Assembly (NCBI GenBank): GCA_030847615.1
Contig: JAUMIR010000005.1
Location: forward strand, 110,885,116-110,949,115
Direction: 5' to 3'
DNA from: Gambelia wislizenii
Taxonomy: Eukaryota; Chordata; Lepidosauria; Squamata; Crotaphytidae
DNA length: 64,000 nt
Below the pieces are notes generated by a model, which saw nothing but the letters and a program-made list of their open reading frames with translations, ran no database searches and was not told the origin of the DNA. A program made the position numbers and the translations under genes. Positions 55,425 through 64,000 of this stretch are shown one piece after another (position 1 is the first letter of the stretch; every line of letters begins with the position of its first letter).

Positions 55425-55478
55425 TCTAAGGGTGACAGAATGTGACTTGCCTCTAAGGGTGACAGAATGTGACTTGCC
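55425..55478. repeat. Exact 27-bp tandem duplication in the SINE
   Basis: The unit beginning TCTAAGGGTGACAGAATG occurs at 55425-55451 and again at 55452-55478 without differences. Confidence 0.95.
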
Positions 55479-55571
55479 AAAGACTGCTGTGTGGATTTCC
55501 ATGGTGGGAAATTTGAACCTTGGGTCCTAGAGTCCTAGTCCAATTCTCAGACCACTACGCCACCATATTAT

Positions 55572-57880
55572 ATGCCTGCATCTGCATCTAGTACCAGCAA
55601 AACTAAATCTGATGAATAAAAGTAAGTTTTTTTTTCAATGTATTAAAGACTGCATCAAAAAGAGAAATAAAAGAGAAAAATTGAAGCATGTGCTATGCCA
55701 TAAAACACCACCAATTCAATTGTAAATGAAACACTTCTTGTAAACTACAAACTACATGTTGAACATATAATTAAAGCTCCTGCACATTACAATAGGAGGC
55801 TGTTCCATATTATAAAGTCCCATTGCTCCTTTAAAGCACATCAACTGGTGAGCCTCTTATAAAGCATGTGCAAGCATTAGAAGGTCAATCTGTCAGTTAC
55901 ACAAATTCATTCCATCTCCTTTCTGTCCCGCTGTGGGTGTTTTTGACAAAAATAAATCACTTTTCAGAATAGATTTGCTAACTTTTTGAAGAGAATATTT
56001 CCATTATGCTTTGTCAGAATCAAGATTTGGTTCTGGTAGCTCTGGGGAAACTTTACCTCAGACACCACTTAAACTGTCCAATGGTAGCAACTTCTGCTCT
56101 GGCTTCAGACTTTGGTTTAATCACATGCATATCCTCTCACTCACTTAGGAACTGCACTATTCTGGCTGGAAGAGGAGGTGGGGGAAAGCAGGGAGTAAGG
56201 TTTTTCTTTCTCGGCTTCTCTGACAAGCCCCAGCTTGTATCTGTGCATATGTCATATGCCACTGGATTATTATTTTTCTACAGATAAAAAAAAAGTGTAA
56301 ATGTTTCTCAATTACTTTGCCATCCCAAATTGGAAGGAAATCAAATCGAAATTTCCACCCCTTCTCCTTCTCACCTGACCACTCGAGAGGTTTCCCAGTG
56401 CAAGAATATAAATGAGGGGAACCTAAGCCATACCCAAAGCACACCCACCGAACACCACCTGACCACCCAAAGTCTACATAAAGCAAAATTGGAGTTTAAC
56501 ACTAGAAATTGTAGCAGAAGGGAAAGGAAGTTATTAATGTATCTTTTTTTGTTGTTGTAAAATAAACACTTTCTAAATGATCTTCCACTGGGAGGACAAC
56601 AGAAGAGGAATGGCACAAGGTGATAAGTCCAGTGCTGGGTGCCAATTTTGTTGTCCCCATTCATACTGCACAGCACAGAGGAAGATCTCCAAGCTCTCCC
56701 ATCCTCCCATGCTTGGTGTTATAATAAATGTGGTGGTAGTGTCAGTAGGTGATACGCAAGAAACAATACCACCCTGTGTTACTCTGGAATTAAAACGAAA
56801 GGGAACTAAAAGGAAATATGCTGTGAGACTGAGGTCAGCAGAGCTGGTAGCACTCTTTCTCCTTTTTTGTGAATCTACTCCCCAGTAAACCCACAAGGAG
56901 ATTGAGCCAATGACATGGGATGATGAGGGATTATTTGCCATGCCCCTCAACCTGCTTCCATCATTGAGGAAACCTTTATAGCAGAGGTGGACAACTGCTA
57001 GAACCTGGGGTGAGTTGGACACCAAGAATTTACTAGTAGACGTATTTCACTCCAGGTGCCACCATTAAATTTGTCACCCAGGGTAATGGGGACCTTGTGA
57101 TAGCTATATTTAGCCTATAGGCCATGTGCAGTGCCTCGTCTTGGAAGTAAGAGTCTGTGAGCCACAGTGCATGCTTTGATCTTAGATCTGCTTGTACCCC
57201 TGTGTTGATGTTAAGAATATATATGACTTACATTTTGAAACATTTAACAGTAGTCACATTTCAGTACTTAAATCTAATCCTAGTCTTGGTTGCCCTTAAC
57301 ATAATAAATTTGGATTCACACACTTTCATAATGGTTCAATTTGCCTTTATTGGATGCATCTTTGCTGAGTTTAGGTTGTGTAATTTGCTTTAATTCAGTT
57401 CACCTTCATTTAATTCATTTACTGCTTTCATTTAATTTGTGAAAACGAAAGTGAAACGGACACAAACCAATTTAACAACAGCCAAGCTTTTAAAGTGCTT
57501 TCCTTATTCCATCAAATACAAAGTAACATGGTCTGATCATGTAGTCAAGCATGCATTATATATGTAAATTTTATAATACTAAATTAATGCAATTCAAAAT
57601 GTCATGTCATTGATGCTTCCCTATTGTGATGTTTCTATTCATAACATTTCCAATCAGTTCATCTTAGGTTATTGCTTTAATGTAAACAGCTACCAGGTTT
57701 TTCACATAGAATTTGCATAATTTAAGGAAATATACTTAGTTACTCACTTGTTAAAAATATGATCTTAATGTCCATACTAGTTAGTTTCTTAAAACCATCT
57801 ACAAATTTAAAACAGATCTGACCAGTGGTAAATAGGAAACATTGCAAGGAAAGAAGCTATAGGAGTGAGAAATAGCTTAG
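55572..57880. other. Unassigned stretch
   Basis: No recognised gene. Overlapping 90-150-codon frames at 56006-57025 on both strands show no family motif and are probably chance. Confidence 0.45.
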
Positions 57881-58217
57881 CAAATGTTCTGCATGTTAGC
57901 TGGTTCATCCCTGGATTGGTGGAGCTGTTACCAGGGAGATCTGCATTTGTGGCCATAAAGGGGATAATGAACAGCACTGTTGCAGGGCACCTGTCCCTGC
58001 GATGGAAAGTGAGGGTCAGGGCCAGAGGCTATTTAGGGCCCTGCCGCCCCTTGCTTCCCCCTCTTTAGCTTAAAGCATTGAGGAGGGTGGATCAAGCGGA
58101 GGAGTCTATAGAGCCTGGTTGGTCATTCTGTCTGGATCTTTGCAAATGACCAGGAGGGGAGGAACACTGAAAGCAGGGAGTATAGGGCCAGGGAGGCAGC
58201 AGCTTAGGATTTGGCCT

Positions 58218-58831
58218 TGTCTGGGAAAGCAGCCAACCAAAGGCTGATAAGAACGCAAAATGCAAGGCTTTGCAGCAACAGAAAATAATACAGAAGCACA
58301 GTACCAGTTCAATGTTCCAATAGCAAAATCAGGGGGCAAGCCAAAGGTCCAGGAGTCCAGAGAACAAGTCAACGAGTCCAGTCCAGGGTCAAGAGTTCCA
58401 GAAAGCAGGCCAGCAAGTCCAGTTTGAGGTCAAGAGTTCCAGATCAATCCGACATCCAGGAGGCAAGGTCTCAGGTAGCAAGGGAGTCAAAGACAGATGC
58501 TTTCACCAGGGAATGCAGATAGTCTCTGACGAAGAAGCTCAGCATCTCACAGCTAGTTATGTTGGCCCAGCTCCTAATCACAGCTTTTGGTGATGGCTGA
58601 GCATTTTTCATATAATCTCCAGGATTGCTAAAGGCATGCCCTTTCTGTCCTTCTCTGGCTGAAGATAGGTACCTGTTATACTATGTCTCCCAGGTCTGAA
58701 ACCTCTGCTGGGGAGAGGCTAGGCTGCTGAATCATGGGCTCTGCTGCAGTTGGCATACCACAGCTAGGTCCTGGCTCTCAGCTTCCTCATCTTCTGAGCT
58801 GTCTGAGTCCTCAGCCGGGCTGGCCATAACA
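58218..58831 (-). mobile_element. Solo LTR with 5-bp TSD in the copy B leader
   Basis: A 614-bp block lies between GGCCT at 58213-58217 and GGCCT at 58832-58836. On the minus strand it starts TGTTATGGCC and ends CCCAGACA, so it has the TG...CA ends. It is a sister of the LTR at 15798-16400. The leader reads continuously across the site when the block is removed. Confidence 0.8.
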
Positions 58832-59716
58832 GGCCTTGCCCGACTATAGCCCAGGGCCAGGCTTGCCATTGTTGCAGTTGCAGCTGCAGCTAGTGGCCCA
58901 GGACCGGGCATCACCATAGTGGCCTTTCATGGCCCAAAGCCTGTTGAATGGCCAATGGTTGCAGTCCTTCCCCCCCCTCCAAATTTCACTCTCTGCTGGC
59001 AGGACGGTGGTGCGACACCTGGAAGTGGCTAGATGGCTGGTGGGCAGTCACTGCTCTGGGGCTCTGAGGGGCTCTGTTGGCAGGCACAGCTAGCCACGGC
59101 CTAGAGGACCACTCCTTTTGCCAGGTGAGGGTGAGGTTTTGCCAAGGCTCGCTCTGGCAGACCATTGGAGTGGCTGTTCCCAGACTGGGTGGCCTGCGGC
59201 CCACAGGTGGTATAGGTCCTTGCAGGTCAACAGGGGCATGTGCTGCTCAGTGGCTGCAGGTGGGTTGCATTTGGTGGGCCACCAGGGGGTGCCCACTGCT
59301 TAGGGCCCAATTTGTGGGGATTTTGGCAGGCTGCTGGGGGGCGTCAGGACCTTTACTGCCTGACCTGCCTGGTGTCAGGGCAAGGCCAGATAGCCTAGTG
59401 TAGCTTGCCTCATGGCATGGCTTGCTTAGGCCTGCGGCACCCCCCCCCTCTGGTGTTCACACTTTGGTTCTTCCAGGAGGAAAGGCCTGGGCCTCCACCT
59501 ATGCAATTGGGTGTCTGGCTGGACTCCTAAGGTTTAATCAGGGCTGGTCTTGGAAGCTCTGCAAGGTTGGCCTGGGTTGGTGTCCAAAAGGGTGTCTGAA
59601 AGCCACGCTGGGTTGGCCAGGACAGGGGCCCAGTGGGGAGAAAGCCATTGGAATTCATTGTGGTATACCACTCAGGATATTAATTTCTTAATAGCCTCAT
59701 TTATTCTCTATCCCCA

Positions 59717-60640
59717 TGGCCCACAAGAAGGGTAAATGGGGGGGGCAAAGGTAAGGGGCCAGCTGATAAAATACCACCCAAACATCCTGGGGGACATTAA
59801 TCCATCTTTTTCTAGCAAGGAGGAGGATCACATCCCTTGGTTGGCTATCCTTATAGGATCAGGCATTTGGATCAAGTCCAGGGGATTCCTGATTCTGCTG
59901 TACATAGGCCTAGGCCCCAGGGCAAACATAGGAAGATGGCTATTGAAATTCTTGCCCATCTAGATGCCCTGGAGAAGAGCATCGGGTTCGAAGCTTTCGG
60001 ATGATGTCCTGGCCTATACCACAGCAGGCACTGAACCGGATTCCCCCTTAGTGGTTACCGTGGCAGTCTTTAGCTCCTGGGGCTACTTACGGTCCCTACG
60101 TGATGGGTCAGACCCCACTGGGGATGAGAAAGATAAGAAGATTAGGGAAAGGAAGGTCAAGAGGAACTGGACCAACTGGCTCTCTGGTTTCCTCATTTAT
60201 GCTGGTGTGATTGCCAAGCCCCAGCCCCTTTGGGGAGCAGCCTTATTCCAGTACCTTGACATAATTCACAGGATGTATGGTGACTTTGCCAGGCTGGCAT
60301 GGTTCCTCTATGATGAGGCCTTCCATATGAGGGTGGTAATTTACCCCTCCCTACATTGGGACATGACAAATCCCCAGTTGTGGATGCAACTCATGACCCC
60401 GGACTGCCCGAGACAGGGTGAAAGGACCCATAGCAGTCACTTGATCAAGGGACTTGTCTCTAATACTGCCTGAACACTGGCTGGGTCCACCCAAACACCA
60501 AAGCAGGTTTATTGGGAGTTTAGTTCTCAGAGGTCCTGTAATTGTAAGCAGTGTAGATTCAGCCACGGGTGCTCTATCTGTGGAGCTGGGCACTCATTTC
60601 GTAATTGCAACAGAGGGTAGGGGAAGTTTCGAGGAGGTAA
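59717..60640 (+). pseudogene. YR retrotransposon gag (copy B)
   Basis: The start MAHKKGKWGG at ATG 59717 corresponds to MAPKKGKSG of copy A. After frameshifts the 59964-60473 frame has DEKDKKIRERKVKRNWTNWLSGFLIYAGVIAKPQP, LFQYLDIIHRMYGDFARLAWFLYDEAFHMRVVIYPSLHWDMTNPQLWMQLMT. The zinc-binding part survives in another frame (about 60520-60610: CNCKQCRFSHGCSICGAGHSFRNC-like). Gag forms the particle and binds RNA. Multiple breaks are present. Confidence 0.82.
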
Positions 60641-60689
60641 GGGGGCCCAGGCTGGGGGTTGGGTACCGCTGCTGCCAGTCAGCCTCCAA

Positions 60690-61540
60690 AAGGACCCCAG
60701 CCCTATTAATTGGGCATCTTTGTAACGGTGGCTGAAGGCTTATCCAGACAGGACACCCACCACCTATTTGTCTGAGGGTTTTTAGTTAGGTTTTAGGATT
60801 CCTTTTCAGGGAGTTAGGCACCCCTTTTTGGCACACAATTTATTATCCGTCAGGGGTATGGAACATGTGGTCAGGGATAAGATTCAGAAGGAAGTTTCTG
60901 AGAGTTGGGTATTGGGCCCATTCTCTAGTCTCTGAGGTTTTCCTCTTTGGGTGTTGGGCCAAAGAAGGCCCCGGGAGAGTTCAGACTCATTCACCACTTG
61001 TCGTACCTAAGAGGAGACTCACTTAATGATTATTCCCCCTGAGCTTTGCACAGTGTGGTACACGTCATTTGTCACCACTGTGAAGGAAGTTAGGCGACAG
61101 GGTATTGGGGCTGAGCAGGCCAAATGTGACATCAAATCAGCCTTTTGCCAGATCATCCAAACGATTTTGAACTGCTGGGTTTCCATTTTGACAGACAATT
61201 CTACATGGACTGAGCCCTCCCCATGGGCTGCTCCATCCTGTGTAATGCCTTTGAGACCTTTAGTACCTTTTTAGAGTGGGCCCTTAGGACTAGGACTGGA
61301 CTTCAGGGGGTGGTTCATTATTTAGATGATTTTTTGTTTATAGGGCCTTATCAATCAGGGCAATGTAGGTACTTGTTGAACCAATCTGAGTTGTTGACAG
61401 AGGAACTTGGGGTTCCTTTGGCTCTGGAGAAGACTAAAGGCCCTGCCCATCAGCTAACCTTTTTAGGTATAGAGATAGACACTGTTAATCAGCAGTGCAC
61501 ACTATCGCAGGCCACGGTCAGCGACCTTTGTGACCAGGTC
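60690..61540 (+). pseudogene. YR retrotransposon reverse transcriptase (copy B)
   Basis: Pieces: WLKAYPDRTPTTYLSEGF at the N-terminus; KKAPGEFRLIHHLSYLRGDSLNDY; ELCTVWYTSFVTTVKEVRRQGIGAEQAKCDIKSAF (motif A region); MGCSILCNAFETFSTFLEWALRTRTGLQGVVHYLDDFLFIGP with an intact YLDDFL box (about 61318); and LALEKTKGPAHQLTFLGIEIDTVNQQCTL. Frameshifts occur near 61170 and 61020. Copy A has the same blocks but a mutated YLHDFL. Confidence 0.87.
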
Positions 61541-61689
61541 ACTCAATAAGGCCACCTTACGTGAATTTCAGGTCCTTATAGGACATCAGAATTTTGCCTA
61601 TAGGGTGGTGGCTCCTGGAAAGGCTTTCTTCCGCCGGTAGTGCAATGCTATAAAAGGGGCGGGTCTGCCCCATTTTAAAATTCGCATTA

Positions 61690-62190
61690 CAAAGGACATG
61701 CATATGCAGACTTACACATATGGGATGAGTTTTTGGTTCAGTTTAATGGTGTCTACTTCTGCCATGAGGAAAGGAAACTTCGGGGTGCATTTCAGATTGC
61801 TTCAGACACTGTGGTGTCAATTGGGTTTGGAGTTTATTTTGGTGTTTGCTGGTGCACTTGCAGGTGGCCTCCTGATTGGGTTGCATCTGAGATTATGTCA
61901 GATTTGACATTCCTGGAATTTTTTCCAATCTTAGTAGTGGCCACCATTTGGGTGGAAGAGTTAGCCAATTCATCAGTGCACTTTTGGTGTGACAATTTGG
62001 CAACAGTACAGGTAATAAATTCCTTGACCTCCTGATCCCCTTGGGTGATGGTGCTCATCAGGGCCTTTACTCTGCAATGTCTGAAGCATAACATTCTATT
62101 TGTCACATGGCATGTGGCAGGCATTAACAATGGTATTGCTGACACTCTTTCCTACATGCAGATGGAGCGCTTCAGAGAGTTGGCCCCAGA
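61690..62190 (+). pseudogene. YR retrotransposon RNase H domain (copy B)
   Basis: The frame 61733-62035 contains FNGVYFCHEERKLRGAFQIASDTVVSIGFGVYFGVCWC, MSDLTFLEFFPILVVATIWVEELANSSVHFWCDNLATVQVINSLTS. After a stop it continues LIRAFTLQCLKHNILFVTWHVAGINNGIADTLSYMQMERFRELAPDA. The D...E...D...D pattern (SD, LE, CDN, AD) of RNase H is visible. It would remove the RNA template strand. Only about 40 residues separate it from the recombinase region. Confidence 0.82.
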
Positions 62191-62279
62191 CGCAGCACCC
62201 ATGGGCAACCCGATGCCAGAAAGCCTGTGGCTTGGGAGACTGATGTCATGAGGGTTTTAGGTATGTCCATAGCTCCCAG

Positions 62280-63130
62280 AACTAGGAAGGGGTGTTCCTG
62301 GGCCCTTCAAGAGGTTTTTTTTTTTTCCCCAATTTAGGGAGCAGCCAGGCTTCAGACAAGGTGTCCCAGTGCACATAGAGCAGCTCATTCAATTCTGTAT
62401 TTTTCTTAATTGGAAGGGCCTAGCCCCTCAGTCTATCAGGGTTAGGTTATCAGCTATCACTTTTTGGCTTAAGGCTCAGGGTGTGACAGATAATACAAAT
62501 GACTTCCCAATTCAGAAGGCCTGGAGGGTTGGATCAGGGAATGGAGTAGGAGAGCTGATACCAGGGCCCTGCTTTCCCCAACCATTCTTAAGGTTTATTC
62601 AGGGTCTGGGCAGATATTTGTATATCACCTTATGAGGTGCTGCTATTCCATGCAGCAGCCCTTATGGCCTTTTTTGGTGCATTATGCATCAGTGAATTGG
62701 TCTTGTCATCCAAATCAGATCTGTCTAATAGGGCTTTAGAGCTTAGGGACATAACCTTGGAGGAGTGCCAGGTTACTTTGACATTGTGTTTCTTAATAAC
62801 TGACCAGTGGGGGTTAGGAAATTGCTGCAAACTGTTAATGTGCAGTGACCTGGACCTTTGTCCTGTGAGGGCCATTCAGCAATACTTGGGGGCCCATGGA
62901 CCACGACCAGGTCTGTTATTTGTTCATGCTGATTTTTCTCCCTTAACCAAGTATCAGTTCTGGATGGTGACAGCAAAGCCCTGGGTAAGTTGAGTTTGCA
63001 GAGGGTGCAATTTGCAACAAATTCCTTCCATATTGGGGCCGCCTCCACTGCCTCAGCACTAGGAATGCCAGTTGCAATGATCCAGAAGATTGGCCGTTGG
63101 AGGTCCTCATCCTATCGGCACTATGTCTGA
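62280..63130 (+). pseudogene. Tyrosine recombinase (copy B), two arginines lost
   Basis: N-terminal SAM-like part: IEQLIQFCIFLNWKGLAPQSIRVRLSAITFWLKAQG. Catalytic part: LLFHAAALMAFFGALCISELVLSS, where the first catalytic arginine (family GALRISEL) is cysteine (TGC at 62685). It continues with CPVRAIQQYLGAHGPRPGLLFVHADFSPLT. The second block is ATNSFHIGAASTASALGMPVAMIQKIGRWRSSSYRHYV, where H-x-x-R has become N-S-F-H (CAT at 63029). The tyrosine near the end is kept (63113 or 63122). Both arginine losses fit CpG decay (CGC to TGC, CGT to CAT). Frame breaks occur at about 62540 and 62990. Confidence 0.85.
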
Positions 63131-63179
63131 CCACTCCATTATTAACATGCTGTCTTCCCCTTTTGTCTTACAGATCTTA

Positions 63180-63736
63180 GGTTGATGCCAGTGTGGCAGT
63201 GGGTGCTGATTTGCAGTCACAGTATGGTTTACTGGGTGGTGCGGCAGGCCCAGTTGTGCCACTTTGGACCTCACCTTTGTCTGGGGGAGGGGGTAACAGT
63301 TGAGTGGTTGGGGGCGGAGGGATCTGCATTGGAATAGTTTGATGCCATTGCTCTTTGGATAGCCAGGGGCCTCCACCCGATATCCTCATTATCCACTTGG
63401 ATGGGAAGGATTTGGGCCTTTTAAAAGGAAAGGCTTTGGTTTTGCAGACAATCCATGATATGGAGGTAATCAGGTCATGTTGGCCTGCAGTTACTGTCAT
63501 GTGGTTGGCCATGTTGCCCTGGAGGCTGTGGCAAGGGGATGGGGATTCCTGACAGATTGACAAGGCTCGATGTGGGGCCAGTAGGGAAATCAAGAATGCA
63601 ATGAATAAGGGGCTTGGGTTTTGTTTGCCGCACCCTGGCATTGTGCTCGAGAGGCCCGAGCTCTATAGGGCTGATGAGGTTCATCACTCGGACACTGGGA
63701 ACTTAATTTATTTGGGCGATCTTCAGCAGGGTTGAG
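63180..63736 (+). pseudogene. SGNH-hydrolase-like frame downstream of the recombinase (copy B)
   Basis: Pieces in order: WVLICSHSMVYWVVRQAQ (block I region, expected G-D/S-S around the nucleophile serine); VTVEWLGAEGSALE; the 63355-63552 frame with GPPPDILIIHLDGKDLG, where the family GGND block reads DGKD; VIRSCWPAVTVMWLAMLPWRLW; then after a frameshift DKARCGASREIKNAMNKGLGF and LPHPGIVLERPELYRADEVHHSDTGNLIYLGDLQQG, where DGVHLS is DEVHHS. Vertebrate Ngaro-type elements are known to carry such a hydrolase of unclear role. The altered catalytic blocks mean it is inactive here. Confidence 0.7.
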
Positions 63737-64000
63737 GAACCTTTTGGACAGTCTAATGGGGGAAAGGGACTAAGCAGACACTTGCCCCTTTTTATGGCGG
63801 GGGAAGGGTGTGCACCTTGGCACCAATTTTGGTGAAGGAAGGGTCCCTGAAAGACCTCTTAAGGTTGTGTGGCCTAGGGGACAAAAGGAGACCCACCTTG
63901 GGATTGGTCTGAAGGACAATTCCTCAGTTTAATCCATGTGGCTTGGGTGAGGGACTTTCGGGTTGACCTTCCAGATGCATGCCAGCTGGAGAGCAACCCC

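Larger units (their letters stand above)
54722..55571 (-). mobile_element. tRNA-headed SINE (MIR/CORE-like), split by an LTR-like insert
   Basis: On the minus strand the right part (55571-55385) reads GGCGTAGTGGTCTGAGAATTGGACTAGGACTCTAGGACCCAAGGTTCAAAT-like text, a tRNA-type promoter head with B-box (GGTTCAAAT). It continues with CACACAGCAG...GGCAAGTCACATTCTGTCACC. The left part (54762-54722) supplies TATGATAGGATCACCATAGGTTGGAGTCAACA. Both parts are contiguous in family copies, so the 54763-55384 block was inserted later. A 27-bp unit is doubled at 55425-55478. Confidence 0.65.
57881..64000 (+). mobile_element. Tyrosine-recombinase retrotransposon copy B (Ngaro-like), nearly complete
   Basis: Plus-strand order: leader (57881-59716, holding a solo LTR), gag (59717-60640), RT (60690-61540), RNase H (61690-62190), tyrosine recombinase (62280-63130), SGNH-hydrolase-like frame (63180-63736), then a tail that runs off the window. 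There is no methyltransferase-sized gap between RNase H and recombinase. A hydrolase frame 3' of the recombinase is reported for vertebrate Ngaro elements, which supports that branch over classical DIRS1. All frames carry stops or frameshifts. The split direct repeats expected at the ends could not be verified inside the window. Confidence 0.85.

Noticed and set aside
55510..55571. tRNA gene on the minus strand (B-box-like GGTTCAAAT)
   Set aside because: No full cloverleaf is seen. The sequence continues into SINE body text, so it is a SINE promoter head.
56371..57025. Novel protein-coding gene from overlapping 100-150-codon frames
   Set aside because: Frames on both strands overlap, no domain or splice structure is recognisable, and the composition matches the flanks.
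62280..63130. Phage or bacterial integrase, suggesting transfer or contamination
   Set aside because: The recombinase lies in line with gag, RT and RNase H of a eukaryotic YR retrotransposon, and a second copy sits at 21760-22407 amid reptile repeats.
63180..63736. Bacterial-type lipase/esterase gene
   Set aside because: It is a broken SGNH-like frame in the position known for Ngaro-type elements, and its catalytic blocks are altered.

Overview
The window looks like vertebrate, most probably squamate or other non-avian reptile, intergenic DNA. I infer this from the mix of repeats: CR1 LINEs ending in the ATTCTATG octamer, L2-type LINEs with a GTAAGCCGC...GGGATA(T)AAATAAA 3' end, reptile-style L1s, a Penelope-like element with a GIY-YIG endonuclease, tyrosine-recombinase (YR) retrotransposons, hAT and Tigger-like DNA transposons, and tRNA-headed SINEs. 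I recognise no host exon, no functional tRNA or rRNA gene and no CRISPR array. Nearly every informative reading frame belongs to a mobile element, and most are broken.

Layout. 1-7.2 kb is mostly unassigned sequence with a CR1 3' fragment (3.1-3.56 kb) and a short L1 3' end between perfect 18-bp target-site duplications (TSDs). 7.2-11.06 kb is a nearly full-length minus-strand L2 LINE with two tandem ~130-bp units in its 5' leader. 11.1-19.2 kb is a pile of minus-strand L1 pieces. One L1 carries a solo LTR (5-bp TSD) and a hAT transposon that splits its ORF2. The hAT contains a CR1, which itself contains a LINE 3' end (12-bp TSD) and is followed by a Tigger-like MITE. 20.7-22.4 kb is a decayed minus-strand YR retrotransposon, followed by a second minus-strand L2 (22.4-25.3 kb).

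27.15-40.27 kb reads as one old L1 insertion with a twin-primed 5' inversion and an 11-bp TSD. Its 5' half (ORF1, endonuclease) lies inverted at 27.16-29.5 kb and its 3' half is direct. The direct half was invaded at about 30.2 kb by a YR retrotransposon (copy A). Copy A was in turn invaded by a 5'-truncated L2 with an uninterrupted 629-codon RT frame, and was later cut back to its RNase H region next to a minus-strand LINE that has lost its RT. 43.68-44.80 kb is a short Penelope-like insertion with a 12-bp TSD. It has ~140-bp terminal inverted repeats, a GIY-YIG frame and hammerhead-like motifs. 45.7-57.9 kb is mainly unassigned, with LTR-like, SINE and MITE pieces. 57.9-64 kb is the most complete YR retrotransposon (copy B): leader, gag with a CCCH/CCHC-like cluster, RT, RNase H, tyrosine recombinase and a 3' SGNH-hydrolase-like frame.

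How the parts relate: these elements do not cooperate. They are successive layers of insertion. The order can be read from who interrupts whom and from TSDs. The YR elements have no methyltransferase segment between RNase H and recombinase and carry a hydrolase-like 3' frame, which points to the Ngaro-like branch (inference from family knowledge). The best candidates for a second look are the Penelope inverted repeats with their ribozyme-like motifs, the Ngaro-like gene set and the twin-primed L1 nest.
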